From assembly GCA_030280995.1 (NCBI GenBank), contig JASXTE010000013.1, positions 13,049,001-13,113,000 of the forward strand: a stretch of 64,000 nt of DNA, read 5' to 3'. A program made the translations under genes and the position numbers. Shown one piece after another: positions 52,027-63,974 of the stretch. The notes under the pieces are model-generated. The model had not been told where the DNA came from, ran no database searches, and was given only the letters and a program-made list of their open reading frames with translations. The stretch is from Hemileia vastatrix. Taxonomy: Eukaryota > Basidiomycota > Pucciniomycetes > Pucciniales > Zaghouaniaceae. Within the stretch, counting starts at the first letter, position 1. Every line of letters begins with the position of its first letter.

Positions 52027-54159
52027 TTGCATGTATTCATGTTTAAATTAAACACACTGTATTTGTTTTCACAGCTACTACAGGCATCTTTGGAGTGTTG
52101 TAAGCCCACCAAGGGCAGAATTATAACTCCTGATGATACTCAAGGATATCATCATTGGTCTTCATTTCCCGAGGGAGATGACTTTGTACATCAATCAAAT
52201 GATATTTATCAGTTTGACGGAGCGGATAAAATGAGAAACCAAGATGGTGATTTATATTCTAGAGTGGGGCCATCCAACACTTTTCCGAATGATGCTTCAA
52301 CAAGTAATCCAGTATGTGCTCCAGAAAGATTTGTATAAAAAAATCTCTTGAGTAGCCATGCCTTATACAGTATATTTATCCAGCGCCGTCTTTTGACCGA
52401 TATCAATGATAGTCAAACAGGATTAATAGGTTCAATGTCTTCAAGCATTAGTCACCCTACACCAACTTCATGGCTAGACTACATGACACAGAGAAATGCC
52501 CCAGTATATGCCCAGAATGTTTGTTATTCAAGCTTTTGGTAAAAAGTAAAACATGATACTAAGAAAGAGACTTTACAGGTTGACCTTCATAATGTAGCCG
52601 TAAAATATTTAGATGGCTGGATTCCCGTCCCACAAGATGTGATGGATTTTAACCATCATCCGTCCACTAATCCCAACATTGGCAATTTTGAACTGGAAAA
52701 TCCACTCTCAGGACCTAGGATGAAGCATACTACTCATCTTTATGTTGAATCAAACATTGATATGCGTCAACATCCATATCAGAATGAGATTGATGAAAGA
52801 CTACCTCATGTTTTTGAAGAAGGACTCAGTCCTTCAGGCAATGAAGAAAAAGGCAGTAATGTTGAAAGTCAAATTAAACGGGGTCATCCTGACATAGTAG
52901 ATAAGCACATCCATTACCACAATGCACCTGCTGGCACATCTCTTGCGAATGAAAACACCGCTAAACTTACACTGGATGAAAATGAGAGCTGGACTTGGTA
53001 TATATGTGGCAGGATACGAGGACATGCGGGTGTTGGAAAGTATCGAAAACTGCTTGCGATGGATAACACCTTACCCAAACCATTGCCAGAGGGGCAAGAT
53101 CCCGTAAAAGAATTTTCGAAAGATTTATTTATCGACACACTACAGAAAATTGTGAGGGTTCTTTACTCCCTTTCCGAGTATACGTTTACGGCAGAATCAC
53201 TCGTGGGCAGGAAACCCCGACCCAGAGGACCAGTCAAAATTTGGGCGGCTTATTGTGATGGACTGGAACGTTTTTTCTCCTCTAATTCTTTTCCAAAAAC
53301 TGAAGATTTTTTCGATGACTTCACAATCGCCCAAACATTACTTCTTCAGAACATTCAGAGAGCTACTTTTTCACTCGACGGTTCCAAGAGCCCAAGTGCG
53401 TCAAAAGAGGAATATAATTTTTTTAACTTGAGGAGTCATATAGAGGCACTGACATTAATGGAGCAAGGTTTGCATGTGTCGGTTGCTCTCCGTTGCCTCA
53501 ATTATCTAGAGGAGATTCTAAATTATTTGGGGCCAGTCGTAGCTGATCCGCTGGAAAAACGGGAAGCGTATGAGAAACTTGCTTCTACTATACGTGATTG
53601 GCTCAAAAATACTGGCCTAAAAGAAATCTTGGATATAAAAAATGCTAAAAAAAAGGTTTCACTTGCAAATCGCGACAAGCCATACTTTGGAGAGCCTGGT
53701 GTAGAGCGGCATAGACAGATATTCCTGCACCATATTGCAGCCAAGCTGGGACCTGGAAGGGCATCAATAACATTTATGAAGAGGGAGGCGATGGAAATAC
53801 ATCAAAATATCCTTTCAGTCAAAGTAAACGATCAGCCAATAAAAGTTGACATTGATGAGCTTGAACTAAATTTCGAAGTTTTGTTTTCAAAACAGCTTAT
53901 GACATTCCTGGACTCCAAATGGAAAATAGTTAGACCAAATTGGAAAGTAATGGTAGAAACAAGAAAGCAAAAAGGATTGGATTATAACTCTTTGTCTAAG
54001 GTTTCTTTCTCTTACCAAACTGTGAGAGGAAAGTTCAAGAAAAGCAGAAAAACAAAAGAAAAAGCTATGAAAACAAAGTCCAGGAAGACAAGCAGAACCA
54101 ATGACCAAGTGGAAAAAACTCCAAAGAAAAAAATTAGATCTGACACCTCTGCAATATGA
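52027..54159 (+). CDS. Host-like gene of unknown function, 5' part disrupted
   Basis: One frame runs from about 52075 to TGA 54157 with only two stops (TAA 52336 and TAA 52540). The last uninterrupted part, from ATG 52642, is about 505 residues. It has an acidic/His-rich start, a central block (ESWTWYICGRIRGHAGVGKY, VRVLYSLSEYTFTAESLVG, KIWAAYCDGLERFFSS, LNYLEEILNYLGPVV), mostly helical, and a Lys/Arg-rich tail (KSRKTKEKAMKTK, KTPKKKIRS) like nuclear signals. A TTTTCACAG at 52074 looks like a 3' splice site, so an upstream exon may exist. No family recognised and no transposon motif. Composition resembles the gene at 40729. Either two short introns remove the stops, though my attempts break frame, or it is a pseudogene. 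Confidence 0.55.
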
Positions 54160-54991
54160 CTTCAATGCTAGCCAATATTGTTACTGCCTATAACCTTAGT
54201 CCGATTCATTTTGAATTTTAAACTGCAGGTGAAAAAGGTGTATTCAAATTACAAAAAATACTGCATATTTAATCTAGTTGAGCTTCAGGATTTTGAGCTC
54301 CTTATCATCACATCTATCGATGTTACGCTATACTCACTTCTATTTTTTGTTTCTTAAGACATTTTGAGACTTACTACACCCTAGGAAAAATGATCACCAA
54401 ATGTCTAGAATTAGTTGTGATAATCTTTGTTGCTTAATGTTGAGCAAGGAGGATTGGCAATTTGGTAATTCTGAAAAAGCTTCTCCCCCACTCTATAACA
54501 GATAAATAGCAACTTTGGATAGTTTTTCAAAGACCATTAGCATTTTACTACTTGGATTTTTACTGAAAACACTATTTCAATATTGACACCTTTAAATTTC
54601 AAATGAGGTCATGTTTGTGCATGAAGAAATGAAAATAGTTAAGAGAAAAGTTGAGTCAGCACTGGCGATAGGGGGTGTCAGTTCTGGCAAATTGGCACTT
54701 AACTTAAGTGTGGATTTCAAAGCAAATCAGCACTTAAATTTTGCAAAAAAGTCATTTATTTCAAAAATGGGTGTCAGTTATGACCTGAAAACAGCACTTT
54801 TTTCCCAACTTTTTTCACAACCACATGTTGGCCACAACATCCCTGTCACGTGTGACACACTGACATCCCACTTCTCATCTGACTTCATTTGTTTCTCCTC
54901 CCTCCATAATTTCAAATTGCATATTTTCCTCTATTGCATAATTTTTCATTCAACCACTCTCCCTATGTCTTAAAAATTAACATTCCCTTCT
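54160..54991. other. Intergenic
   Basis: About 830 bases. Two GGGTGTCAGTT motifs (about 54671 and 54769) with AATTGGCACTTAA and CAGCACTTAAATTTTG between them may be a decayed MITE. An open frame of 120 codons (54611-54973) has no recognisable motif. Confidence 0.4.
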
Positions 54992-55289
54992 TGTTAGGAT
55001 TTGGGTTGAGAGGCAAGGAGGAGGAACTCTATGCGCACTACATATTGTAATAGGTGGGAGAAGGGAATATTGCATAAAGGGGTTTTAACGGGAAAATGCT
55101 GTGGGGTGCTCCTCATTGGACAACTTATTTAGTAATCCAGTTACTTCTTAGTCTCTTGTGATTGTAATCCTCACTACTGGAAGCCCCAACATAGTCAATC
55201 TAGTTTGTCTCACTGCTGTATCAGCATAGCCAGTCCTGTCTCAGGCTAGTGTTAGTGCTAGTAGTAGTCCTCCCTCCTAGGTCTTAACA
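54992..55289 (+). repeat. Gypsy-4 5' LTR (probable)
   Basis: 298 bp from TGTTAGGATTTGGG to GTCTTAACA, with a TGTTA/TAACA terminal inverted repeat and Gag close downstream. The second LTR is absent, so the call rests on the ends and the context. Confidence 0.55.
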
Positions 55290-55333
55290 TTTTGACCAAT
55301 CTACAACTGGTGCACCACAAAAGAGTGATGGAC

Positions 55334-56268
55334 CCCTCAAGCCAACACAATGCATCAAACCTTGCTGAAATGCAAGAGCAGATGGCACACTTTCAAGAAC
55401 AGAGTGCCAGACTCATGAAATGTCTAGCAGAAGAAAAATCCCCATATTGTTGCCCCACCAAAGCAGAGCTAGATTCTGCTAAAGCCAAAGTGCAGGCACC
55501 ACCTGTCAAAGGCCCAAAAATTGCAGTCCCAGCAATTTTTGATAGAAAAAGGGGCCTCCAGATGGATCAGTATGCATTACACGTAATCCTTTATGTCCTG
55601 ATGAATTGTCATCAATTCCCACATGAGCAATCAAAAAATGGGTTTGAAATATCATACATCACAGATGAGGCAGCAAACTGGGCAAGGCTATATACCAAGG
55701 AGCCCTTTGAACATGCCAAGTCAGAGACAACTTTTGGAAAGTTCATGGAAGCATTTGAATTAGCCTTTTGTGACCCCAATGTGTCCACAACCTTGGAGAA
55801 TGCACTTAATCAGTTACAGCAGAAACACTCTGTCACAGAGTATGTGTTGGAATTCTGAGGCCATGCCAGCTATGTTACAACATGGGGAGAAGAGCACTCA
55901 TGTTTCATTTCAAAAATAAACTTTTGCCAAAAATAAGGAAAACTCTAATCAGTCACCCACATTCAAACTCTCTCCAGGTGCTGATGTAGTTGGAAATTCA
56001 AATTGATAACAAGTTTACACATTAGCACATGGATGGGGTGAGCAGTGCTTACCACTGGCATAACCATGCCCCAACTAGTGGGTCCAGAACTTGGAACCCA
56101 AATGCCATGGATATTGTTGCAGCCAATGCATGTGGTTCTGGTGGAAGGAGAAGTTTATCTGACAAGAAATACCAGAGAGAAATAAGCAAGGGGCTGTGCC
56201 TTTGATGTGGGAGTAGTGGTCATTTGGCAAGGGAGTCTAGAAAGAAAATAAGGGTTAGCAAAGTGGAG
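55334..56268 (+). pseudogene. Gypsy-4 Gag
   Basis: Likely starts at MDPSSQHNASNLAEMQEQM, a coiled coil. A capsid-type domain follows (VPAIFDRKRGLQMDQYALHV, FEISYITDEAANWARLYTKE, FGKFMEAFELAFCDPN, ALNQLQQKHSVTEYVLEF). The frame stops at 55858. A zinc-knuckle relic (LCL.CGSSGHLARES) appears in another frame near 56205-56240. This is the Ty3/gypsy Gag pattern common in basidiomycetes. Confidence 0.75.
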
Positions 56269-56271
56269 GAT

Positions 56272-57995
56272 TGTCAGCCAGGCTGTACCAGGAGTCCAGT
56301 AAATGTTATAATATTGTATTGGACCTCAAAATGGAAAAATGTTTATTTATATTATGTATGTAAATTAAGATTATATTGAACAATAAAATTACATAACTAA
56401 CTCATGATAATAAATAAAAATAAGAGTTATATGGATTTTATTAATATATAAGTTGTATATACAAATAAATAAATAAATAATACATTATATTCTATAAAGT
56501 ATGAGTGCTTTTTTATGTATTTAATAATTATATATAATTATTAAATAATTCTATACATATCTTATAATCCATAAATATTGGGCGCTTTTTTGACCCTCAA
56601 CTGTGTTAGAAAAATTATTAAATAAGTTAAAAAACTTACTTAATAGGGGGTATCAAAGTTAGAAATGTGTAATTATTTAAAAGGCATTTTAAAACACAAA
56701 ACGAAAGCCACAACCTTGACATTGACTCTCAATAAAAAGGTTTTTTTGGGGCACAATATGTCATATTTTAAAAAATAGTCATGGTTGATTTGGTGGAAAA
56801 AAGAGGTATTTTGAAAAGAAAGATTTCTAACTTTGATACCCCCTAATAAAAAATATTAAAATTCGTATTTTAAATTAGTAATCTCATTAAATTAATTATT
56901 TGGCTGACGCAAAATAGTTATTACAAAAATGAAATAGTTTAAAATAATTATTTATTCATGTTTTATACTAACTTAATTAATCACACATCTAAAATAGTAT
57001 ATTTTTTGATGTTTCATGTAAAATTTTTACTTTTTTAAATGTATTTTAAAACATGTCTTGTCTTTTGTTGTTCCATCCTGTGTTTCAGACCACTTTAATG
57101 TTTCAATTGATTTTAATACAATGTTTAAGTTTAAATTGGTGGATAATTGGGCTCTTATTCATGTTTGTTACTTGTTTTGTCGAAGGGTCCTAATGGTCTA
57201 GAAGGTTCTTACAGAGGTCCTACGGGGTGAATAGGTGGATTATTGGGGTTTCAAAGTCAAAGTACGTATAATTTTCTTTTTTTTATTTTATTTATTCAAT
57301 TTTAAAGAGGTAAAAGTTTGTATAATTATTATAATTATTAATGATTAGATTTACATGGTAGTAAAGACTAAAACAATAAATTATAGTAATAGTTATTTGT
57401 TTGTAATAGTGGTGTAATAAAATAAGTAAGTAATGATTGAATGTTTCAAAACAACAAAAAGGGGAGGCCTTTTATAGGCAAATGAGAGACAAAGCACAGA
57501 CTTAAAAGTCTAAATACAGGAGTATGAGAGAAGAAGAAAGAAAATTCCAAGAAGACAATTTCAAATAATAAGATTTTTCTAGAAAGAACATGTTCAAAAC
57601 CTGTATTTACAGAATATGTCAGAAATAAATTGTTTTATTTAAAATTACAGTAAGTGTCAATTTTAAATAAGTAATTTGAATTTCTTGTATGTATTTATTT
57701 TTATTTCAATATAAATATTTATTTTAATATTAAGTATTTATTTCTCTTAACCTGTCATTGAGCATGGTGTTAGAAATAAAAATAATAAAAATAAAATAAA
57801 AATACAAATAAAAATATAAAGGACATTTATTATTAATTTTAATTATTTACTTACTTTACTTTTTTGTAACTAGTTAATTTATTACAAGTAAGTTAAAAGT
57901 AAATATATTAATAACATATAAGAAATAAAAAGGCATGGCTTCATCCAGTAAATAATTAATTATTTTACTGAGTAAGTCTAGTAGCCTGGCTGACA
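56272..57995. repeat. Composite LTR tract, both ends TGTCAGCC-type
   Basis: The left part (56272 to about 56640) resembles the G1 LTR in + orientation (GGAGTCCAGTAAATG, TTTTTATGTATTTAATAATT, TTTTTTGACCCTCAACTGTG). The right end is the 3' LTR of G3 on -, starting TGTCAGCCAGGC at 57995 and with its TATA box on the minus strand near 57470. The junction between orientations lies somewhere around 56900-57250. A MITE sits at 56646. Confidence 0.6.
56646..56843. mobile_element. MITE with perfect terminal repeats
   Basis: 198 bp. GGGGGTATCAAAGTTAGAAA at the left answers its exact complement at the right. Flanked by TAATA on both sides (56641-56645 and 56844-56848). Non-coding. A related end lies at 42551. 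Confidence 0.85.
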
Positions 57996-58028
57996 CTCCC
58001 TCACTCTAAAAAAACAATAAAAAAAATG

Positions 58029-60992
58029 CTATGATTTTTTCTTTTTATATTTCTTTATTAGAGTAGGAAGATTAGATATCTCCTTCCCAGGTATCCAAGA
58101 ATCATATTCAGAAGAATTATTCTTGAATCTCAATAAGTATTCAGTACCTTTTTCAGCAGTAACTATTCTGTCATTTAGAATCTTATCAATTTCTGCTGTC
58201 TCAGTGATTTCATTAGGGGTCTTTTTTGGTCTTCCCCTCCTTTTTGGGAAATAAATCACTATTGGATGTGTAAGGTTTCAAAAGAGATATTGGAAAAACA
58301 GGATGTTTTTTGTCATATGGAGAATAAAAAATAACTTCAACTGTATTATCACCAACCATTCTTCTGACAACAAATGGACCTACAAATAGGTCTTTTAATT
58401 TGTTATTACCTTGTAAATTGAAGTGGACTGTAGAAATCAATACTTCATCACCCTTTTTAAAAGTGTATTCTTTATGGGTTTGTCCCATCTCTTCTTCTCA
58501 TATTCAAAGGATTTTTCAATACATTTTTGAGCATGACTTCTGCAACGTTGTTGCATTTGAAGAAAAGATTTTACACCAGGATGTAAATCCAATTTAGGTA
58601 TTTTATTATTGAGAATTTGGGCAGGAGTATTTGGAACATATCCAAGCCAGAGCTCAAAAGGCTTTCTCTGAGTAACAGAACAAACAGTGCTATTATAAGC
58701 AAATTCCAACCCAGGAAGTAAGGTAACCCAATCATGAGTGAATCTGTCATTGTCTTTATACTCAAGGTCAAAGGAAAAATACCTTCTTATCATGTATTCC
58801 AAGGTCTGAATCATTCTTTCAGCTAATCCATCAGTTTGGGGGTGATGTGAAGTAGAAAGTTTCAGATCACAATCACAAACATCCATCAGAGACATCCAAT
58901 ATTCAGAAGTAAATTTAGGGTCTCTGTCAGAGATTATGGATTTAGGAAAACCAGCAGTATTAAACATATGAGACCACCATAAGAAAGCTAATTCTTTAGT
59001 GGAAACATCCTTGTGGGTAGGGATAAATTTACACATTTAAGTGAATCTGTCCACAATAACCCAACAAGAGTTATTACTGTCTTTCCCAGAAATGGGTAAT
59101 CCTGTTACAAAGTCCATGTTTATTATCTGCCATGTTGCATCAGGAGGTTCAATATGTTGCATTAATCCAGCTCTTTTACCAGTCAATCTTTTTGATTTTT
59201 GGCAAGAATCATAGGACTCAACATATAGTTTGGTGTCTTCAGACATTTTATCCCACCAAGCAGTCTTTTTAATTCTGATAATTGTTTTTTCAAGATCAAA
59301 ATGCCCAGCCAATTTGTCATCATGACAAATTTTCAAGATTATTTCTTTCATAGAAGGAGGAATAACAATAACATTACTCAACTTTCTTCTATAATATAGA
59401 TATCCCTCATCAATTGAAAATTTACCTTTTTCAAAAGCCTTCTGGTACTTTGGTAGAAGGGTTTTAATTAATGCTTTTATTGAAGCATTCTTTGGATCAA
59501 TTAATATGGTGAATAACCTTTTTAAGTCAGTGTCCTTATCATATGAATCCAGAATAAGCTGTAATAGCTCTTCCTCCATATCAACCACATATCCCATGAA
59601 TATGGATAATTTCATCCTCAGGATCATATGCAGGATTTGAGTCATTATTTGATATAGGTAACCTTGATAACATATCCACATTTGAGTGAACAATACCAGA
59701 CCTATGAGTGATTTTCATTCTTCTTCTGTATTCTTGAACAGCTAACTGCCATCTGAACATATGTCATTTAGGTGTTTTAAAATTTAAAAGGGATTTAACT
59801 GCACTTCAGTCAGTGACAAGTTCAAATCTCTGGTCATCCAGTTAATAATGTAGCTTCTCTAGAGCCCACACTACTTCTAAACACTCAAGTTGAGTGGCAC
59901 CATATTTCAATTCACTATTTCTCAAGGTTCTTGAAATATAAAAAATAACTACTTCTGATACTTTATCATTCATCACTTGTTTCTGATGGAGGGAAGCACC
60001 AAGACCAATAAAACTGGAATCAGTGTATAAAACAAATGGTTGATTAAAGTCAGGTAAAGCAAGAATTGGTTCTGACATCAAACAATGTTTCATAGTGTCA
60101 AAAGATCTTTGTCTTTTACTATTCCAGGCAAAAGCAACATCTTTCCTAGTCAATTGGGTAAGGGTTAAGTCTATGAGCTGGTAATTTTTAATATACTTTC
60201 TATAGTATCCACACATTCCCAAAAAACTCTGGAGCTCTCTAATTGTGGTAGGAGCCTTCACTTGTTTTATGGCTGCCACTTTGTTTTGGTCAACACATAT
60301 CTGTAACCCTGAAACAACATGACCAAGTACTTTTAAAGAATTGAAACCAAATGTGCATTTCTTCAAAGAAAGTGTCATATTTATCTCATCCATCTTATGG
60401 AACACTTTACACAGATGTTTAAGATGGTCCTCAAATGCTTTAGAGAATATAATGATATCATCAATATAAACCATCAGCCATCCTTCAATTATTTCTTGAT
60501 GGAATGTGTTATCCATAACTTTTGAAAAACTGAAGGGGCATTTTCAGGGCCAAATGGCATCCTAACATACTTTTAAATACCCATCTGAGTAGCAATCATC
60601 AGGAAATTCTGAGAATTCTTCTCATCAGGTACCTGTTGATATCCCTTGTTACCATCCAAACAGCTGATATATTTAGCACCTTGTAGGGTAGCATGTATAG
60701 AGCTAATTCTGGGTAAAGGATAGATATCATCAACAGTATAAGTGTTTAATGCTCTATAATCACCACATAACCTGGCTTTATCTTTCTCATAAGAAATTAG
60801 GACAGGTGAGATAACACAATATTTAGGTGTTTCAAATACCTTTTCAATAATATTCATTTTTAAAAGGGTAGAGATATTGTCTTCAATATCTTTTCTCTTT
60901 GTGGGAGAAGCAGGATAAGGCTTCTTCTTTAAACTAGGTGGTATTTCAGTAAATGGGCAAGATAATGGAAGTTTCATTTCTTCATTAACCAA
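58029..60992 (-). pseudogene. G3 Pol: reverse transcriptase, RNase H, integrase, chromodomain
   Basis: Pieces: 60992-60573 (RT start; YPLPRISSIHATLQGAKYIS), 60516-59842 (VYIDDIIIFS, RNase H YTDSSFIGLGASLHQ), 59693-59037 (zinc site SYDSCQKSK, where the first Cys is Tyr, and NMDFVTGLP), 59036-58437 (ISDRDPKFTS, TDGLAERMIQ), 58488-58213 (GPFVVRRMVGDN) and 58259-58029 (chromodomain, YLLRFKNNSSEYDSWIPGKE). Joins are broken by TAA at 59037-59039 (RFT-stop-MCK), a TAA and an indel around 60517-60575, several stops at 59694-59841, and a frameshift near 58440. Non-functional. Confidence 0.88.
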
Positions 60993-62600
60993 TCCTCATT
61001 CATGTGACCCATGAGCAAAGGCCATAGGAAAAGATTTTATAAATTTAATGATGGAATCTTTATCCTCACCAGAAAGTTGTTCTCCAAAAGAAGCATTGTC
61101 AATTTCAGACACAAGGGCAGGCATTTCTTTTGTAGATCTTCCTTTATATTGAACTACAGAATTACATGTGTTCAATTCTGGTGTTAATAATTTTCTGGGG
61201 GAGGAAATCTTAAATTTTCTCTTCCCATTCATTCCCATTGTGAAGCATTGGTTTGAAGGATCCAGTTTTATGCCATACTTGGTTAAAATATCATTTCCCA
61301 CAATGAACCAACTGCTTAAATTATCATTTTTGATGACAACAAAATCACTTATAGCTCTTAAAAAACCATGGTTATATTTGAAAAACACTGTGGCTTTGTA
61401 TTTACCAATGGGGGACAAAACAGAGCCATAACCTGTCCAATTTTCAGAAATGATAGGAATAAGTTTTGATTTATAATCTTGGTCCACTGAAGCAAGTGCT
61501 TTTTCAGATAATACACTTCCTCCAGCTCCAGAATCCAAAACAACCTCAATGAGGGTTCCATTGATCAAGACTGGTGCCTTGAGAGGGGCAATAAAAATTG
61601 AGCTATCATCAAGGTTTTTTATGATCTCAGCATCCTCTACTGTAGATAAATCATTATTCTCAATATTAATAGTATTTAAATAATGAATATCCTCTTCCAG
61701 CATCAAACCTTCCTGCTGAGATTCATATGAAATATTGCTGGCACAATCACTTGAAGTATCATCCAGTGCTATTGTGTCATCAGCATGTTCCTCAGTTTGT
61801 TCAACAAGATCAATCCTCTTGTCACAAACATTGACTTTCTGCAAAGGCTTGCTGCACTTGAAGCAAGTTTTTGTTGCATACTTTTTAGGTGCAACAGGGG
61901 CAGAAGGCTTACCAACCTTTTCCAGAGGTTTCTGTTGGTAATTGGAGGGTTTCTCCAAAGGAGTTCTAAGAATGAATCTTCTGGAATCATACTTGTTTTT
62001 TAGAAGGATCTCATTACAAGTATTAATGAAAGAAGAAGTTTCTCTGGAGAGCTCAGTCCTAGCAACTATCAAGTCTCTCAAAGACATGGGTAATTTATAG
62101 AGGATCCTGTCCTTCCATAACTCAAACTCCATATTTGGGTCCATTGTCCTCAAGATTTTTACAACTTTCATTATAAACTCAATAGGTTTATCAGTAGAAG
62201 AGCTATATCTGGTTTCTTCATACTGCCTTTGTTGAGCTATCCTAAACTTGGAGACACCAAATTGTGCTTTAATTAATTTTTTCCAATATTCCCATGAGTA
62301 GTCATTCTTATCCAAAAGAACAGATTCATACCAAATTAGGGCTACATTGGTAAATAAAGAAATCAATTTAGACACAATTTCTTCATCTGGGAGTTTGTAA
62401 GAATTTTTTAAGTTATGAATCCTTCAAATGAGTTGCTGCCAATCAGAGGAAGAGTCGCCATCAAATGTTGGATAGTGGTCAAGTTTTGGCCAATTCTTTT
62501 GATTTGATGTAGTCTCCTTATTACAAGCTTGTTTCTGGGTAAGAAGAAGCTGTAATTTCTCCAATTGGGCAGTAATTTCATTTTTTAATCCTTCTGTGGA
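60993..62600 (-). pseudogene. G3 Gag capsid, zinc knuckle and protease
   Basis: 62375-60996 is open for 459 codons: capsid end (VALIWYESVLLDKNDYSWEY), knuckle CFKCSKPLQKVNVC, where His of G1 is replaced by Asn, protease VVLDSGAGGSVLSEKALA, ending AHGSHE with a TGA at 60993-60995. Upstream to 62600 the capsid start (NWPKLDHYPTFDGDSSSDWQ) is interrupted by one stop. The protease looks intact. Confidence 0.85.
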
Positions 62601-62627
62601 AGATCCTGGTACATCATCAATTTTTGA

Positions 62628-63449
62628 TTAATACTCAGTGATATCAACAGGCATTTCTGGAACTAATTTCACTTTGGATGAGCTAGGAAAAGGTAAGCTT
62701 GGGGTAACCTGAACCATATGTTCTTTCAAAGAAATGTCAGAAAAAATTTGATAATGAAAAAATGAATTTAATTTCTCTTCAATGGTTGATAATCTGGTTT
62801 TAACTCTTGGAAGACTAGATAAACTCTCATTGATGGTTGCAAAAGATAACTGGTTCTTATTTTGAAAAGATGAATAATGGTCACTCAATCTTTTCAAGTT
62901 CAACTTATGTCCCTCTAGCTCCTGGAAACAGATGGACACAGTATCTTGTAATGTAGACAAATCATTTTTGATATTTTACCATAAAGCAACTTTCTTTTCA
63001 TGAGTTACTTTATAATTAAATAAATCATCAGAAACTCTCTGTAATTCACTCCTCAATGATTGGTAACCCTGTTCAGTTAACAAACTATTAAATTTCTGAG
63101 TCAATTGCAAGTTGTTCATAATATGATTTTGTTTAGCAATAATATCCCTCAAATATTCATCATTAATTTTTGCCACATCTGGAGTATTTCTCAATAGGGA
63201 AACAGAATAACTTTCAAGACTCTCCTATAACTCAGGATCAAGTGTCTCATCAATAACAGCCATATCAGGATTTATCAATGAAGTAGCAATCAAAACCAAA
63301 GGATTAGATACATTAGAATATTGAGCAATTTGTCTACTACTATCAGCCTCTACTGGTCTCACAGTTTCATCTCCCCTTCCAGAATTACCTGAAGGAACTG
63401 AATCAGAAACAAGAAATGGTACTTGAGATTCAATAGAGGGGCTTACCAA
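62628..63449 (-). pseudogene. G3 Gag N-terminal coiled-coil region
   Basis: Frames 63449-63225 (VSPSIESQVPFLVSDSVPSG), 63194-62976 and 62960-62628 align with G1 residues about 225-500, the coiled-coil part before capsid. Separated by single stops. From here on the conserved frame is the gag-pol frame, in contrast to the stretch just upstream. Confidence 0.75.
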
Positions 63450-63916
63450 GGCTTGGGAAAGAATTTAATGTGGTTGTTTTTTCTCTTTCTTCCTCCTTGA
63501 TAAGGGTAAGGAGGTGTGGGGTTGAACTGATTGGTTCTTGACAGACCTGCCTGAGGTACTTGAGGTTGTTGTTGCTGGGACAGATAATCCCACTGCCACT
63601 TTGACACTTCCACATTTTCTTTTTTCTGGGGAGCCACTTGTGGAAGGTCCCTGGGGGGAGGAGGAGGTGTCCTCTTCTCTTAAAGGAAGGACTCTATCTT
63701 TCTTACCTTTTCTTCTAGAGAATCTGTTTTTGACCTCAGGTTAAGGTTTTCTGCCTTCAATTATTTGATGTGAGTTGTGAGATTTTTGACTTGCTGAGTT
63801 AAGGGCATCTTTTTTATTTTGAAGCCTTTTGGAAGCTCTTCTGGGAATTTGATAGAAAGCTTTTGGTCCTGAGAAGTTGTCTCCACTAATATTTCCACCT
63901 CCTGCATTTCTACATC
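63443..63916 (-). pseudogene. G3 ORF1 exon 2 (hidden frame)
   Basis: The frame matching G1 ORF1 reads DVEMQEV, LPKGFKIKKMPLTQQVKNL, TTHIK, stop, LKAENLNLRSKTDSLEEKV, stop, then ENVEVSKWQWDYLSQQQQP, SRTNQF, PYPYQ and KFFPKPW before the stop at 63443. Twelve of 44 aligned codons in the coiled coil differ from G1 only silently in this frame. Two nonsense codons show this copy is dead. The acceptor ATCAG|GAT and donor TCT|GTGAGT (intron 63917-63974) match G1. Confidence 0.65.
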
Positions 63917-63974
63917 CTGATTGTTCCAGTAATTGATTAATTTGAGCTAATTTTGTAGTCAAAGGAGAACTCAC
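63917..63974 (-). other. Predicted 58-nt intron in G3 ORF1
   Basis: GTGAGTTCTC...ACAATCAG on the minus strand, at the same codon position as the G1 intron (after EASS, G1 DADT). Length 3n+1 as in G1. Confidence 0.55.

Larger units (their letters stand above)
54992..56271 (+). mobile_element. Gypsy-4: truncated gypsy remnant
   Basis: A short LTR, a leader of a few bases and a Gag, cut at 56271 by the LTR tract. Different family from G1-G3. No pol remains in the window. Confidence 0.65.

Noticed and set aside
54611..54973. 120-codon open frame as a gene
   Set aside because: No motif, no splice context, and it crosses a probable decayed MITE.
63485..63500. A slippery heptamer A AAA AAC in G3 that could move ribosomes from ORF1 to gag-pol by -1 frameshift
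   Set aside because: The phase fits, but G1 and G2, the intact copies, lack it.
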